From: an uncultured Pseudomonadota bacterium
GTDB taxonomy: Bacteria > Pseudomonadota > Alphaproteobacteria > Rs-D84
Assembly (NCBI GenBank): GCA_900313285.1
Contig: OMQP01000038.1
Coordinates: forward strand, 1-5,950
Reading direction: 5' to 3'
Length of the DNA stretch: 5,950 bases
How positions within the stretch are numbered: the first letter of the stretch is position 1; every line of letters begins with the position of its first letter. The notes under the pieces were generated by a model. It was not told the DNA's origin, did no database searches, and saw only the letters and a list, made by a program, of their open reading frames with translations. Below, piece by piece: positions 1 to 5,785 of the stretch. The position numbers were made by a program, and so were the translations under genes.

Positions 1-335
1 CAACGCAATCCATCCAGAATCGTTTTAACACGATTATCTATATCGGAATGTGGAACCCCAACGATTTCAGGGTGCATTAACAATATATCCAATTCTGCAA
101 TCATTTTTAAATTTGGCGTAATAATTGGATTCCAATCTATGCCACCAATATGACGGGTTATAATTGGACTTTTTGTGGCATCTGGCATCATAAATTTAGT
201 CAAATTATTCCACGGTTGAAATGTTACCAATTTCTTTAATTGTGGGTGAAATTGCATACGAATATCAGCAATATGTTGTGCGCGTTTTTTCGGGTTTGTT
301 AAAATATCACCATAATATAATAATTTAAATTTCAT
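1..335 (-). CDS. RusA-like Holliday-junction resolvase candidate (3' part outside window)
   Basis: The minus-strand reading frame opens with ATG at 335 and runs off the left edge after 111 codons, so the C-terminus is missing. Seen: near the visible end, residues 98-108 read D-I-D-N-R-V-K-T-I-L-D. This fits the RusA core pattern D-x-D-N-x-x-K-x-x-x-D (Asp70, Asp72 and Lys76 in E. coli RusA), where the acidic residues bind metal for symmetric cleavage of four-way DNA junctions. The third catalytic Asp of RusA lies about 19 residues further on and would be outside the window. The roughly 95 residues before the motif are longer than in phage-type RusA and contain an I-R-x-x-F-H-P-Q-L segment (25-33). 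The start lies 3 nt after the stop of the upstream gene, with an AAGGA-type ribosome site inside that gene's last codons, so the two are probably co-transcribed and coupled. The fold assignment rests on one motif; another nuclease or a non-catalytic relative is possible. Confidence 0.6.
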   Translation of the reverse strand, partial: MKFKLLYYGDILTNPKKRAQHIADIRMQFHPQLKKLVTFQPWNNLTKFMMPDATKSPIITRHIGGIDWNPIITPNLKMIAELDILLMHPEIVGVPHSDIDNRVKTILDGLR

Positions 336-338
336 TTC

Positions 339-656
339 TTAATCCTTTTGTGGGTCAATATATTTTTGAAAAGCTTCCAATGCAAGTGGGTGTAAATACA
401 TGCATTCCCCAGATTTTCCCATTTTGGTTACTATTGGTGCTTTGTGTCCATTAAGCGCGAAAGATGCCCGTTTAAAAATAAGGTCTTTCATTATATTTTT
501 TGCTTTTTCAATAGATATGCCAAATTTTTCAGCAACTTTGCCAGGGGTTAAATAATCAGATTTTGTATATTGGGCTGCAGCACCAAATCTTCCCCCCACA
601 GATACGAATTTTTTTTCGTCTTCTTTGGGGATATAAACACCATGTGTTGATTTCAT
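339..656 (-). CDS. Small helix-turn-helix-like protein, function unknown
   Basis: This is a 105-residue protein of no family I recognise. Residues 36-59 (L-T-P-G-K-V-A-E-K-F-G-I-S-I-E-K-A-K-N) look like a helix-turn-helix: a helix with an A-x-x-F-G-I-S turn followed by a second helix, as in MarR/MerR-type or phage excisionase-like DNA-binding domains. A glycine/alanine-rich stretch (21-28) precedes it and a small basic segment follows. There is no signal peptide or membrane segment. The ATG at 656 has an AAGG ribosome site 8 nt upstream and a good promoter about 30 nt upstream. It is the first gene of a leftward pair with the RusA-like gene and is divergent from gyrB across 85 bp. That position would suit a local regulator binding the palindrome in the gap, but this is inference. 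A role as a partner of the downstream nuclease is equally possible. Confidence 0.75.
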   Translation of the reverse strand: MKSTHGVYIPKEDEKKFVSVGGRFGAAAQYTKSDYLTPGKVAEKFGISIEKAKNIMKDLIFKRASFALNGHKAPIVTKMGKSGECMYLHPLALEAFQKYIDPQKD

Positions 657-684
657 TTTTTATGCCTTTTTTTCTTATTTTCTC

Positions 685-713
685 TTGATAATTATATCAT
701 AAATTGCTATGTT
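685..713 (+). promoter_or_regulatory. Sigma70-type promoter for gyrB and its operon
   Basis: The -35 box is TTGATA (685-690), followed by a 17-nt spacer and a -10 box TATGTT (708-713). The expected start site is near 720, giving a leader of about 20 nt. The -35 box abuts the leftward -10 box, so the two promoters occupy the same DNA and cannot both hold RNA polymerase at once. Confidence 0.6.
691..699 (-). promoter_or_regulatory. Extended -10 promoter for the leftward HTH/RusA-like pair
   Basis: Read on the minus strand this is TGATATAAT: a perfect TATAAT -10 box (691-696) with the TG extension one base upstream. Any -35 is weak (TGTAAA-like, about 713-718), as is common for extended -10 promoters. 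Transcription should start near 684, leaving a leader of about 28 nt before the ATG at 656. Confidence 0.7.
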
Positions 714-724
714 TTACATAGCAA
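704..724. promoter_or_regulatory. Perfect 9-bp inverted repeat, candidate operator
   Basis: TTGCTATGT and ACATAGCAA flank a 3-nt TTT centre, with no mismatch across 21 bp. The element covers the rightward -10 box and start site and lies at the -35 position of the leftward promoter, so one bound dimer could control both directions. It is not followed by a T-run in either direction suited to termination of a gene ending nearby, so an operator is preferred over a terminator. The binding protein is unknown. Confidence 0.5.
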
Positions 725-730
725 AAAAGA

Positions 731-735
731 AAGGA
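731..735 (+). promoter_or_regulatory. gyrB ribosome binding site
   Basis: AAGGA lies 6 nt before the ATG at 742. It confirms that start, which also matches the usual N-terminal extent of GyrB. Confidence 0.8.
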
Positions 736-741
736 TTTTAA

Positions 742-3141
742 ATGGCTGTAAATAATGAATATACTGGTGATTCAATTAAAGTTTTAAAGGGTCTGGAAGC
801 GGTTAAAAAAAGACCTGGAATGTATATCGGTGACGTCGGTGAAGGTGGGGACGGTTTACACCATATGATTTATGAAGTTGTGAACAATTCTATTGACGAA
901 GCAATGGCGGGTTATGCCGATACAGTGTATGTATCTTTGAATGCTGATGGTTCGACAACTATACGTGATAATGGTCGTGGTATGCCATTTGATATCAACC
1001 ATGAAACAGGACGCAGTGCGCTGGAACTTATTATGTGCGAATTGCATGCCGGTGGTAAATTTGATAACGAAGGAAATGGTGCGTACAAGGTATCCGGTGG
1101 TTTGCACGGTGTCGGGGTGTCCGTTGTTAATGCGCTTTCTACATGGTTGGAAGTACGCGTATGGCGTGGTGATAAAGAAGCGCGCATGTCATTCAAAGAT
1201 GGCGTTCCAACAAATGATTTAACAATCGTTAAAAATGAATCTGGTCATGAACATGGTACAGAAGTAACTTTCTTGCCATCACCAGATACTTTCACAGGTA
1301 CAAAATTCGATTTTGATACATTGGAAGTATGGTTGCGTGAACAATCATATCTTAACGCAAATGTAAAAATTATTTTGGAAGATTTGCGTGGGGCTGAAAA
1401 AGTAGAACGTCAATTCCATTCTGCTGATGGGTTAAAAGGTTTTGCAACATATCTTGATAAATCGAAAGAATTGTTAAATGCAGAACCTATTCAAATGATT
1501 AAAACAATCGATGATTCTTATATTGAAATTGTTTTACAATGGACAACTGCGTATACAGAAACATCATTGTGTTTTACTAATAATATTCCAAACCGTGATG
1601 GTGGAACACATTTGGCTGGATTCCGTGCTGGTTTAACACGTGCATTAAATAAATATATTGCAGAACAAAATACTAAAAAAGATGTTAATTTATCAGGGGA
1701 AGATTTCCGTGAAGGTTTAACAAGTATTATCAGTGTTAAAATACCGGATCCTAAATTTGGTTCCCAAACAAAAGATAAATTAGTATCCAGTGAAGTTCGT
1801 CCATTGGTCGAAAATACTGTAAATGATTTATTGTATGAATATTTGGAAGAAAACCCAACAATTGCAAAAATGATAATCGACAAGATTATCGAAGCGGCGA
1901 CTGCACGTGAAGCTGCACGTAAAGCGCGCGAATTATCACGTAAAAAGACAGGCCCAGAATTGGGCAGTTTGCCTGGTAAATTAGCAAACTGTTCTGAAAA
2001 AGATCCAAGTAAATGCGAATTGTTTATTGTGGAAGGGGATTCTGCTGGTGGTACGGCAAAACAGGGTCGTGACAGAAAGACCCAGGCAATATTGCCATTA
2101 CGTGGAAAAATTTTAAATGTTGAACGTGTGCGTTTCGATAAAATGTTGGGGTCTGATACAATTGGTGCGCTGATTACTACATTGGGTGCCGGTATTGGTA
2201 AAGACGATTTTGATATTGAAAAATTCCGTTATCATAAAGTTATCATCATGACTGATGCTGATGTCGACGGTCAACATATTCAAACTTTGTTGATGACATT
2301 TTTCTATCGTCACATGCCAGAAGCAATTGAACGTGGATACATTTATGTTGCAAAACCACCTCTTTATGGTGTAACACGCGGAAAACAACAGATTTATATC
2401 CAAAACGAACGCGAAATGGATGATTATCTGTTGGATCAGTTAGCGACAGACGGAATGATTGAAACAAGTGATGGGCAACAACTTGCAGGGGCTGATTTTA
2501 AACGTTTGTTGGAATTAGTTGATGATATGAAAACCAATTTACAGGCATTAAATCATATTATGCCATTGCGTTTCGTTGAAGCATTGGCTTTGAATAAAGT
2601 TTTTGAAAATGAAAGCGCTGAAAATTTTGCTGCCGCTGAAAACATGTTAGATAACGAAGAACTTGAATTCGAACGTGGTTGGAAAATAACAAGCGATGCA
2701 GAAGGTATTAAAATCACAAGAACTTTGCGCAGTGTTACAGAAACACATGTTTTGACACGTGAAAAAATAAATTCTGCTGAAATTCGTGCATGGCAACGTA
2801 TGCCAGGACGCGATGAATTGATAGAAATCTTTTCAAAACCAACAACTTTGCGCGTGAAAGCAAAATCTCAAAAAATTTGGGGGGCGTTTGCATTGTTGAA
2901 TACTGCGTTTGAATACGCGAAAAATGGTTTAAAGATTCAACGCTATAAAGGTTTGGGTGAAATGAACGCGGAACAGTTGTGGGAAACAACAATGGATCCA
3001 AATCATCGTTCCTTGTTCCAGGTTAAAATTACAGACGCTTCCCAGGCAGACGAAGTTATTTCTATGTTGATGGGTGATGTTGTTGAACCGCGTCGTGATT
3101 TTATTGTAGAAAATGCATTAAATGCTAATTTGGATGTCTAA
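742..3141 (+). CDS. gyrB: DNA gyrase subunit B
   Basis: This is the ATPase and TOPRIM subunit of DNA gyrase, which with GyrA introduces negative supercoils in the cytoplasm. The full 799 residues fit the family (E. coli 804). The GHKL ATPase domain (about 1-220) shows E45, N49 and D52 in E-V-V-N-N-S-I-D-E-A, D76 with G-R-G in D-N-G-R-G-M-P, and the lid G-G-L-H-G-V-G (119-125). R142 aligns with the aminocoumarin-contacting Arg136 of E. coli. The transducer domain (about 220-390) holds Q-T-K-D-K-L with K344 (Lys337). The TOPRIM domain has E431 in V-E-G-D-S-A-G-G and D505/D507/D509 for metal. The tail carries Q-R-Y-K-G-L-G-E-M-N (733-742), preceded by the roughly 160-residue proteobacterial insertion. 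It heads the rightward operon, with a clear promoter, candidate operator and ribosome site upstream. Oddities are N48 where Asp is usual, and G-Q-H-I-Q after the acidic triad instead of G-S/A-H-I-R. GC content is visibly higher than in the downstream genes, as expected for a conserved core gene. Confidence 0.99.
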   Translation: MAVNNEYTGDSIKVLKGLEAVKKRPGMYIGDVGEGGDGLHHMIYEVVNNSIDEAMAGYADTVYVSLNADGSTTIRDNGRGMPFDINHETGRSALELIMCELHAGGKFDNEGNGAYKVSGGLHGVGVSVVNALSTWLEVRVWRGDKEARMSFKDGVPTNDLTIVKNESGHEHGTEVTFLPSPDTFTGTKFDFDTLEVWLREQSYLNANVKIILEDLRGAEKVERQFHSADGLKGFATYLDKSKELLNAEPIQMIKTIDDSYIEIVLQWTTAYTETSLCFTNNIPNRDGGTHLAGFRAGLTRALNKYIAEQNTKKDVNLSGEDFREGLTSIISVKIPDPKFGSQTKDKLVSSEVRPLVENTVNDLLYEYLEENPTIAKMIIDKIIEAATAREAARKARELSRKKTGPELGSLPGKLANCSEKDPSKCELFIVEGDSAGGTAKQGRDRKTQAILPLRGKILNVERVRFDKMLGSDTIGALITTLGAGIGKDDFDIEKFRYHKVIIMTDADVDGQHIQTLLMTFFYRHMPEAIERGYIYVAKPPLYGVTRGKQQIYIQNEREMDDYLLDQLATDGMIETSDGQQLAGADFKRLLELVDDMKTNLQALNHIMPLRFVEALALNKVFENESAENFAAAENMLDNEELEFERGWKITSDAEGIKITRTLRSVTETHVLTREKINSAEIRAWQRMPGRDELIEIFSKPTTLRVKAKSQKIWGAFALLNTAFEYAKNGLKIQRYKGLGEMNAEQLWETTMDPNHRSLFQVKITDASQADEVISMLMGDVVEPRRDFIVENALNANLDV

Positions 3142-3149
3142 TTTAATAC

Positions 3150-3155
3150 GGGGGG
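3150..3155 (+). promoter_or_regulatory. Unusual all-G ribosome binding site
   Basis: A run of six G lies 4 nt before the ATG at 3160, in otherwise AT-rich DNA. It can pair with the C-rich anti-Shine-Dalgarno core only partly and sits close to the start. It is the only plausible site for this gene in the 18-nt gap after gyrB. Confidence 0.5.
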
Positions 3156-3159
3156 CAAT

Positions 3160-3549
3160 ATGGCAGTTAAAACAGGACTTGATAAAATCATGGAACAAAA
3201 TAGTGTGAAAAAAACACTATATAATATTGAAATAAAAATAAATGATTTATCAAATTTAGTAACAAATAATACTGTTTTTGATGCAAGATTTGAAAGCGCT
3301 GTTGTGCAATTTCATATGTTTTTGGAACGAGTGAAAGAAGACAGTTTAAAATCTCTTGTAAAAGATTTGCACAATTTGAATTTTCATAATTATGTAAATC
3401 AGGAAAGCTATGTTGACCATTTGAAACGTATTTATGATAATTATATCGCGGAAAATAAAACCGATAAATTCAAAGAAGCTTCCAAAAAAGCCAAGAATAC
3501 GCAAACACAAAAAATACAACAGGTTTTAAAAGAAGGAAAACAGGTCTAA
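3160..3549 (+). CDS. Hypothetical helical protein, second gene of the gyrB operon
   Basis: I do not recognise this 129-residue protein. It appears almost wholly alpha-helical and soluble, with no signal peptide, membrane segment or cysteine. Residues about 13-60 have the heptad-like hydrophobic spacing of a coiled coil or helical bundle (L-Y-N-I-E-I-K-I-N-D-L-S-N-L-V). Residues 70-95 are rich in His/Asn/Tyr, and the last 30 residues are strongly basic (K-K-A-K, K-E-G-K), which could contact nucleic acid or ribosomes. The start is set by an ATG 18 nt after the gyrB stop, and the reading frame is intact with codon use like its neighbours. Its place between gyrB and two DNA-repair genes hints at a DNA-related or housekeeping role, but no catalytic motif is visible. 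A small lineage-specific protein is the safest description. Confidence 0.8.
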   Translation: MAVKTGLDKIMEQNSVKKTLYNIEIKINDLSNLVTNNTVFDARFESAVVQFHMFLERVKEDSLKSLVKDLHNLNFHNYVNQESYVDHLKRIYDNYIAENKTDKFKEASKKAKNTQTQKIQQVLKEGKQV

Positions 3550-3557
3550 TAAAAACA

Positions 3558-3561
3558 AAGG
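3558..3561 (+). promoter_or_regulatory. Ribosome binding site of the third operon gene
   Basis: AAGG (within AAAGGTGG) lies 6 nt before the ATG at 3568 and fixes that start. The preceding gene stops at 3549, so the site fills the 18-nt gap. Confidence 0.65.
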
Positions 3562-3567
3562 TGGTTT

Positions 3568-3885
3568 ATGGCTGATTACGAGATAAACGAATTTGGCGAA
3601 ATAAACTTTTTAAACGGCAGACATCAGCAAGAACCAGATCCGCTGTGGGAAGAGTATGCGCAACTTGAATATGAAGTTTTGAATAATCACCATAATCCAA
3701 CCAAAGATCCTATTAAAATAGCACGATATCAAGAATTAAAGAAACGTTTTGATATCATAAAATCAGAACAAGCGTTAAATAAAGCGAAAGAAGCAATCAG
3801 ACAAAAAATAATATCTTCAGATAAATCATCTGATAATAATGTTATTTATACGGCTATTACAAATTTCAAAAAAACAAATGAATAA
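3568..3885 (+). CDS. Hypothetical small charged protein, third gene of the gyrB operon
   Basis: This 105-residue protein belongs to no family I recognise. The N-terminal 30 residues are acidic and aromatic (Y-E-I-N-E-F-G-E-I-N-F, then D-P-L-W-E-E-Y). From about residue 45 the chain turns basic and helical (K-I-A-R-Y-Q-E-L-K-K-R-F, then N-K-A-K-E-A-I-R-Q-K), ending in a Ser/Asp/Asn-rich linker. The polarity switch is typical of a small adaptor or nucleic-acid-associated protein, but nothing identifies a partner. No cysteine, signal peptide or membrane segment is seen. The stop codon overlaps the start of the glycosylase-like gene by 8 bp, which suggests translational coupling. The reading frame, ribosome site and spacing support it as a real gene. 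Confidence 0.78.
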   Translation: MADYEINEFGEINFLNGRHQQEPDPLWEEYAQLEYEVLNNHHNPTKDPIKIARYQELKKRFDIIKSEQALNKAKEAIRQKIISSDKSSDNNVIYTAITNFKKTNE

Positions 3886-4531
3886 AATGTTTTCAAAATC
3901 TTGGTTTGAAGATTTAGATTCCAATTTACGTAAAATGGGATTGGACAGCGATGATAAATCTTTTGATGAAATCAAAGAAATTTTATCTTGTCCGCCACAT
4001 CTTTCGCCAGAAGATTTTGCAAGCAGTGTATCGTATGTAATATTGGCCGGCGGTTTTTCACAAAAAACTGCAAAAAAAATACATAAAATTTTGATGGAAA
4101 AAATGCCAGAAAATCCATCAACCGATGATTTATTAAAGATATTTAATAATAAAAATAAAATAAATGCGATAGTCAAAATTTGGAATAACCGCAAAGTTTT
4201 CTGCGATGGTTTTTATAAATGTTTATCTTTAGATGATAAATTAAATTATTTACAAAAATTGCCACATATTGGAAAAATTACAGCAAATCATTTGGCACGA
4301 AATTTGGGTGAAAATGTTGTTAAATATGATATTTGGATTCAACGTCTTGGGGTTGTATACGCCGGAAAACCTGAATTATCTAAAAAAATAGATAATGGAA
4401 AATTAGATAAAGATATCAAAAAAGTGTGTGACGATATGTTTGAACATTTACATCAAGAAACATCTTTGCCAATTGGTTACATAGATGTTGTTTTATGGAA
4501 ATCATTACAAAATCATTTGATAGAGGTTTAG
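3878..4531 (+). CDS. HhH-GPD family DNA glycosylase-like protein
   Basis: A 217-residue protein with the helix-hairpin-helix/GPD signature of base-excision repair glycosylases (EndoIII/AlkA/Ogg superfamily), which flip out damaged bases and cut the N-glycosidic bond. Seen: the hairpin L-P-H-I-G-K-I-T-A-N (128-137), then V-V-K-Y-D-I-W-I-Q-R-L, where D151 matches the conserved catalytic Asp (Asp138 of EndoIII). The four-cysteine iron-sulfur cluster of EndoIII/MutY is absent. At the site of EndoIII Lys120 the residue is Ile134, with Lys133 one place earlier, so bifunctional lyase activity is uncertain. The ending I-G-Y-I-D-V-V-L-W-K-S-L resembles AGOG/Ogg-like members. The ATG at 3878 is preferred over one at 3839, because the latter would overlap the previous gene by 47 nt; ATG 3887 is also possible. 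None of these has a clear ribosome site, which fits coupling to the overlapping upstream stop. The substrate (8-oxoguanine, alkylated base or other) is unknown. Confidence 0.75.
   Translation: MNKMFSKSWFEDLDSNLRKMGLDSDDKSFDEIKEILSCPPHLSPEDFASSVSYVILAGGFSQKTAKKIHKILMEKMPENPSTDDLLKIFNNKNKINAIVKIWNNRKVFCDGFYKCLSLDDKLNYLQKLPHIGKITANHLARNLGENVVKYDIWIQRLGVVYAGKPELSKKIDNGKLDKDIKKVCDDMFEHLHQETSLPIGYIDVVLWKSLQNHLIEV
4522..4526 (+). promoter_or_regulatory. ung ribosome binding site, decides the start
   Basis: AGAGG lies within the last codons of the glycosylase-like gene, 7 nt before the ATG at 4534. The in-frame ATG at 4495 has no such site and would add 13 residues not typical of Ung. Confidence 0.75.
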
Positions 4532-4533
4532 TT

Positions 4534-5199
4534 ATGGATGTAAAGATAGAAAAATCTTGGAAAGATGTATTAAACACTGAATTTGAAAAAGATTATTTCA
4601 AAAAATTAACTGATTTTGTGCGCAGTGAATATATGTCTGGAAAAACTATTTATCCAGAACCCAAAAACATATTTAATGCGTTTAATTTATGCCCGTTGAA
4701 CAAAGTCAAAGTTGTTATTATCGGGCAAGATCCATATCATGAACCACACCAGGCACATGGTCTTTGTTTTTCCGTAGAATCAGGAACTGATTTTCCACCG
4801 TCATTGCAAAATATATATAAAGAAATAGAATCTGATATTGGACACAAAAGTATAACAAATGGCGATTTGACAGAATGGGCGAAACAGGGGGTTTTGTTAT
4901 TGAATTCTACATTAACTGTCCAGGCACACCTAGCAGCATCTCATTCTGGCAAAGGATGGGAAACTTTTACGGATGCAGTAATAAAAGCGGTTGCTGAAAA
5001 TAAAAAACATGTTGTTTATATGTTATGGGGGTCTTTTGCACAAAAGAAAGCAGAATATGTTAATTCAAAAGATAATCTTGTTTTAAAAAGTGCACATCCG
5101 TCACCATTATCGGCGTATCGTGGATTTTTTGGAAATCATCACTTTTCATCTGCAAATAATTATTTAATCGAAAATGGCGAAACGCCGATAAATTGGTAA
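4534..5199 (+). CDS. ung: Uracil-DNA glycosylase, family 1
   Basis: This enzyme removes uracil arising from cytosine deamination or dUTP incorporation, starting base-excision repair. It has 221 residues (E. coli 229). All family-1 motifs are visible: the water-activating motif G-Q-D-P-Y-H with D66 (Asp64), the uracil-stacking F79 in L-C-F-S-V (Phe77), N124 in L-L-L-N-S-T-L-T-V (Asn123), and H188-P-S-P-L-S-A with catalytic H188 (His187) and minor-groove L192. After G-Q-D-P-Y-H the usual G-P-G/N-Q-A-H-G-L is E-P-H-Q-A-H-G-L, a mild variation in a loop. It is the last gene of the rightward operon and starts 2 nt after the preceding stop. A second glycosylase-like gene directly upstream forms a repair pair with it. 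It ends 3 nt from the stop of the convergent minus-strand gene, with no strong terminator visible. Confidence 0.98.
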   Translation: MDVKIEKSWKDVLNTEFEKDYFKKLTDFVRSEYMSGKTIYPEPKNIFNAFNLCPLNKVKVVIIGQDPYHEPHQAHGLCFSVESGTDFPPSLQNIYKEIESDIGHKSITNGDLTEWAKQGVLLLNSTLTVQAHLAASHSGKGWETFTDAVIKAVAENKKHVVYMLWGSFAQKKAEYVNSKDNLVLKSAHPSPLSAYRGFFGNHHFSSANNYLIENGETPINW

Positions 5200-5202
5200 T
5201 TT

Positions 5203-5778
5203 TTAATAATTATATGTAACACCTAACCCATAGAATGCATAAGAGTTATTTTCATCGGCGGTATTGGCATTTGAGAAATGTTGAATAAAGAATTCTGTGG
5301 CCCATTTTTTATTAAAATTATAACCTAAAGTTACTTTGAATTGAAAAAGCAATTTTGAACCAATGCGTTCATTTTGTTTTGCCTGTAATCCGGCACCAGC
5401 ACCCATGCCCATATATAATCTTTTATAGCGGAATAATGCGATATCTTCTGTTACATATATCATAGGAATTGTATAATCCTGCCAGTGCCAACCATATTTT
5501 TCGTGTAATCCCACTGTCGTAGAAATGTTTATTGAACGACGTGCCGGTACTCTGAAAAAGGTAGTAGGTTGTGAATATTGCAGTGTTCCAATATAGAAAG
5601 GTACTGGACGTGTTGGCGGGGGTAATAACCATCCTGTGTCAAATCCCTGGCCTATACCAAAGGCAACCTGATTTTGATATGTACCAAAGAAAGGGTTTCT
5701 TTCTGGTAATATACAAGAATCAGCCATCACAAAGGATGGCAAAAATAAAAATAACAAAGTCAGGTATATTTTTTTCAT
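5203..5778 (-). CDS. PagL-like lipid A 3-O-deacylase candidate, outer membrane
   Basis: The 191-residue protein begins with a classical signal peptide (M-K-K, hydrophobic L/F core, V-M-A cleavage near residue 19). The rest alternates polar and aromatic residues as in a small beta-barrel and ends in V-T-Y-N-Y with a terminal aromatic, an outer-membrane insertion signal. Near the C-terminus, F-I-Q-H-F-S-N-A (H167, S169, N170) matches the PagL signature around catalytic His126/Ser128 of the Pseudomonas enzyme. L-F-Q-F-K-V-T-L-G-Y-N-F (about 145-156) matches the preceding strand of that family. PagL removes the 3-O acyl chain of lipid A in the outer membrane and dampens immune recognition. The third catalytic residue, Glu at His+14, is not at that spacing; only D175/E176 (His+8/+9) are near. 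The start at 5778 is chosen because it opens the signal peptide; ATG 5787 and TTG 5847 lie at or upstream of the -10 box. It could instead be an inactive barrel of the same fold. Confidence 0.65.
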   Translation of the reverse strand: MKKIYLTLLFLFLPSFVMADSCILPERNPFFGTYQNQVAFGIGQGFDTGWLLPPPTRPVPFYIGTLQYSQPTTFFRVPARRSINISTTVGLHEKYGWHWQDYTIPMIYVTEDIALFRYKRLYMGMGAGAGLQAKQNERIGSKLLFQFKVTLGYNFNKKWATEFFIQHFSNANTADENNSYAFYGLGVTYNY

Positions 5779-5785
5779 AAAATTC

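Noticed and set aside
704..724. Reading the palindrome as an intrinsic terminator
   Set aside because: No gene ends nearby in either direction. It overlaps a promoter and the stem is AT-rich, so an operator is the better reading.
856..3001. Several open frames of 70-120 codons, on both strands, inside gyrB
   Set aside because: They are shadows of a conserved gene with no ribosome sites and no recognisable domains.
3817..3833. 6-bp inverted repeat TCAGAT/ATCTGA upstream of the glycosylase-like gene
   Set aside because: It is short, AT-rich and within coding sequence, so likely chance; no promoter or T-run accompanies it.
3839..3877. Earlier ATG start for the glycosylase-like gene
   Set aside because: It would overlap the previous gene by 47 nt without a ribosome site and adds residues outside the family's conserved region.
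3826..4194. A minus-strand open frame of 122 codons opposite the glycosylase-like gene
   Set aside because: It overlaps two supported genes. Its hydrophobic, Ser-rich translation is what the complement of Lys/Asp-rich helical codons yields.
4495..4533. Earlier ATG start for ung
   Set aside because: It overlaps the upstream gene by 37 nt and lacks a ribosome site. The ATG at 4534 has AGAGG at a proper distance and gives the usual Ung N-terminus.
5571..5780. Plus-strand open frame of 69 codons opposite the PagL-like gene
   Set aside because: It is the complement of a signal-peptide gene, with no ribosome site and no homology I can see.
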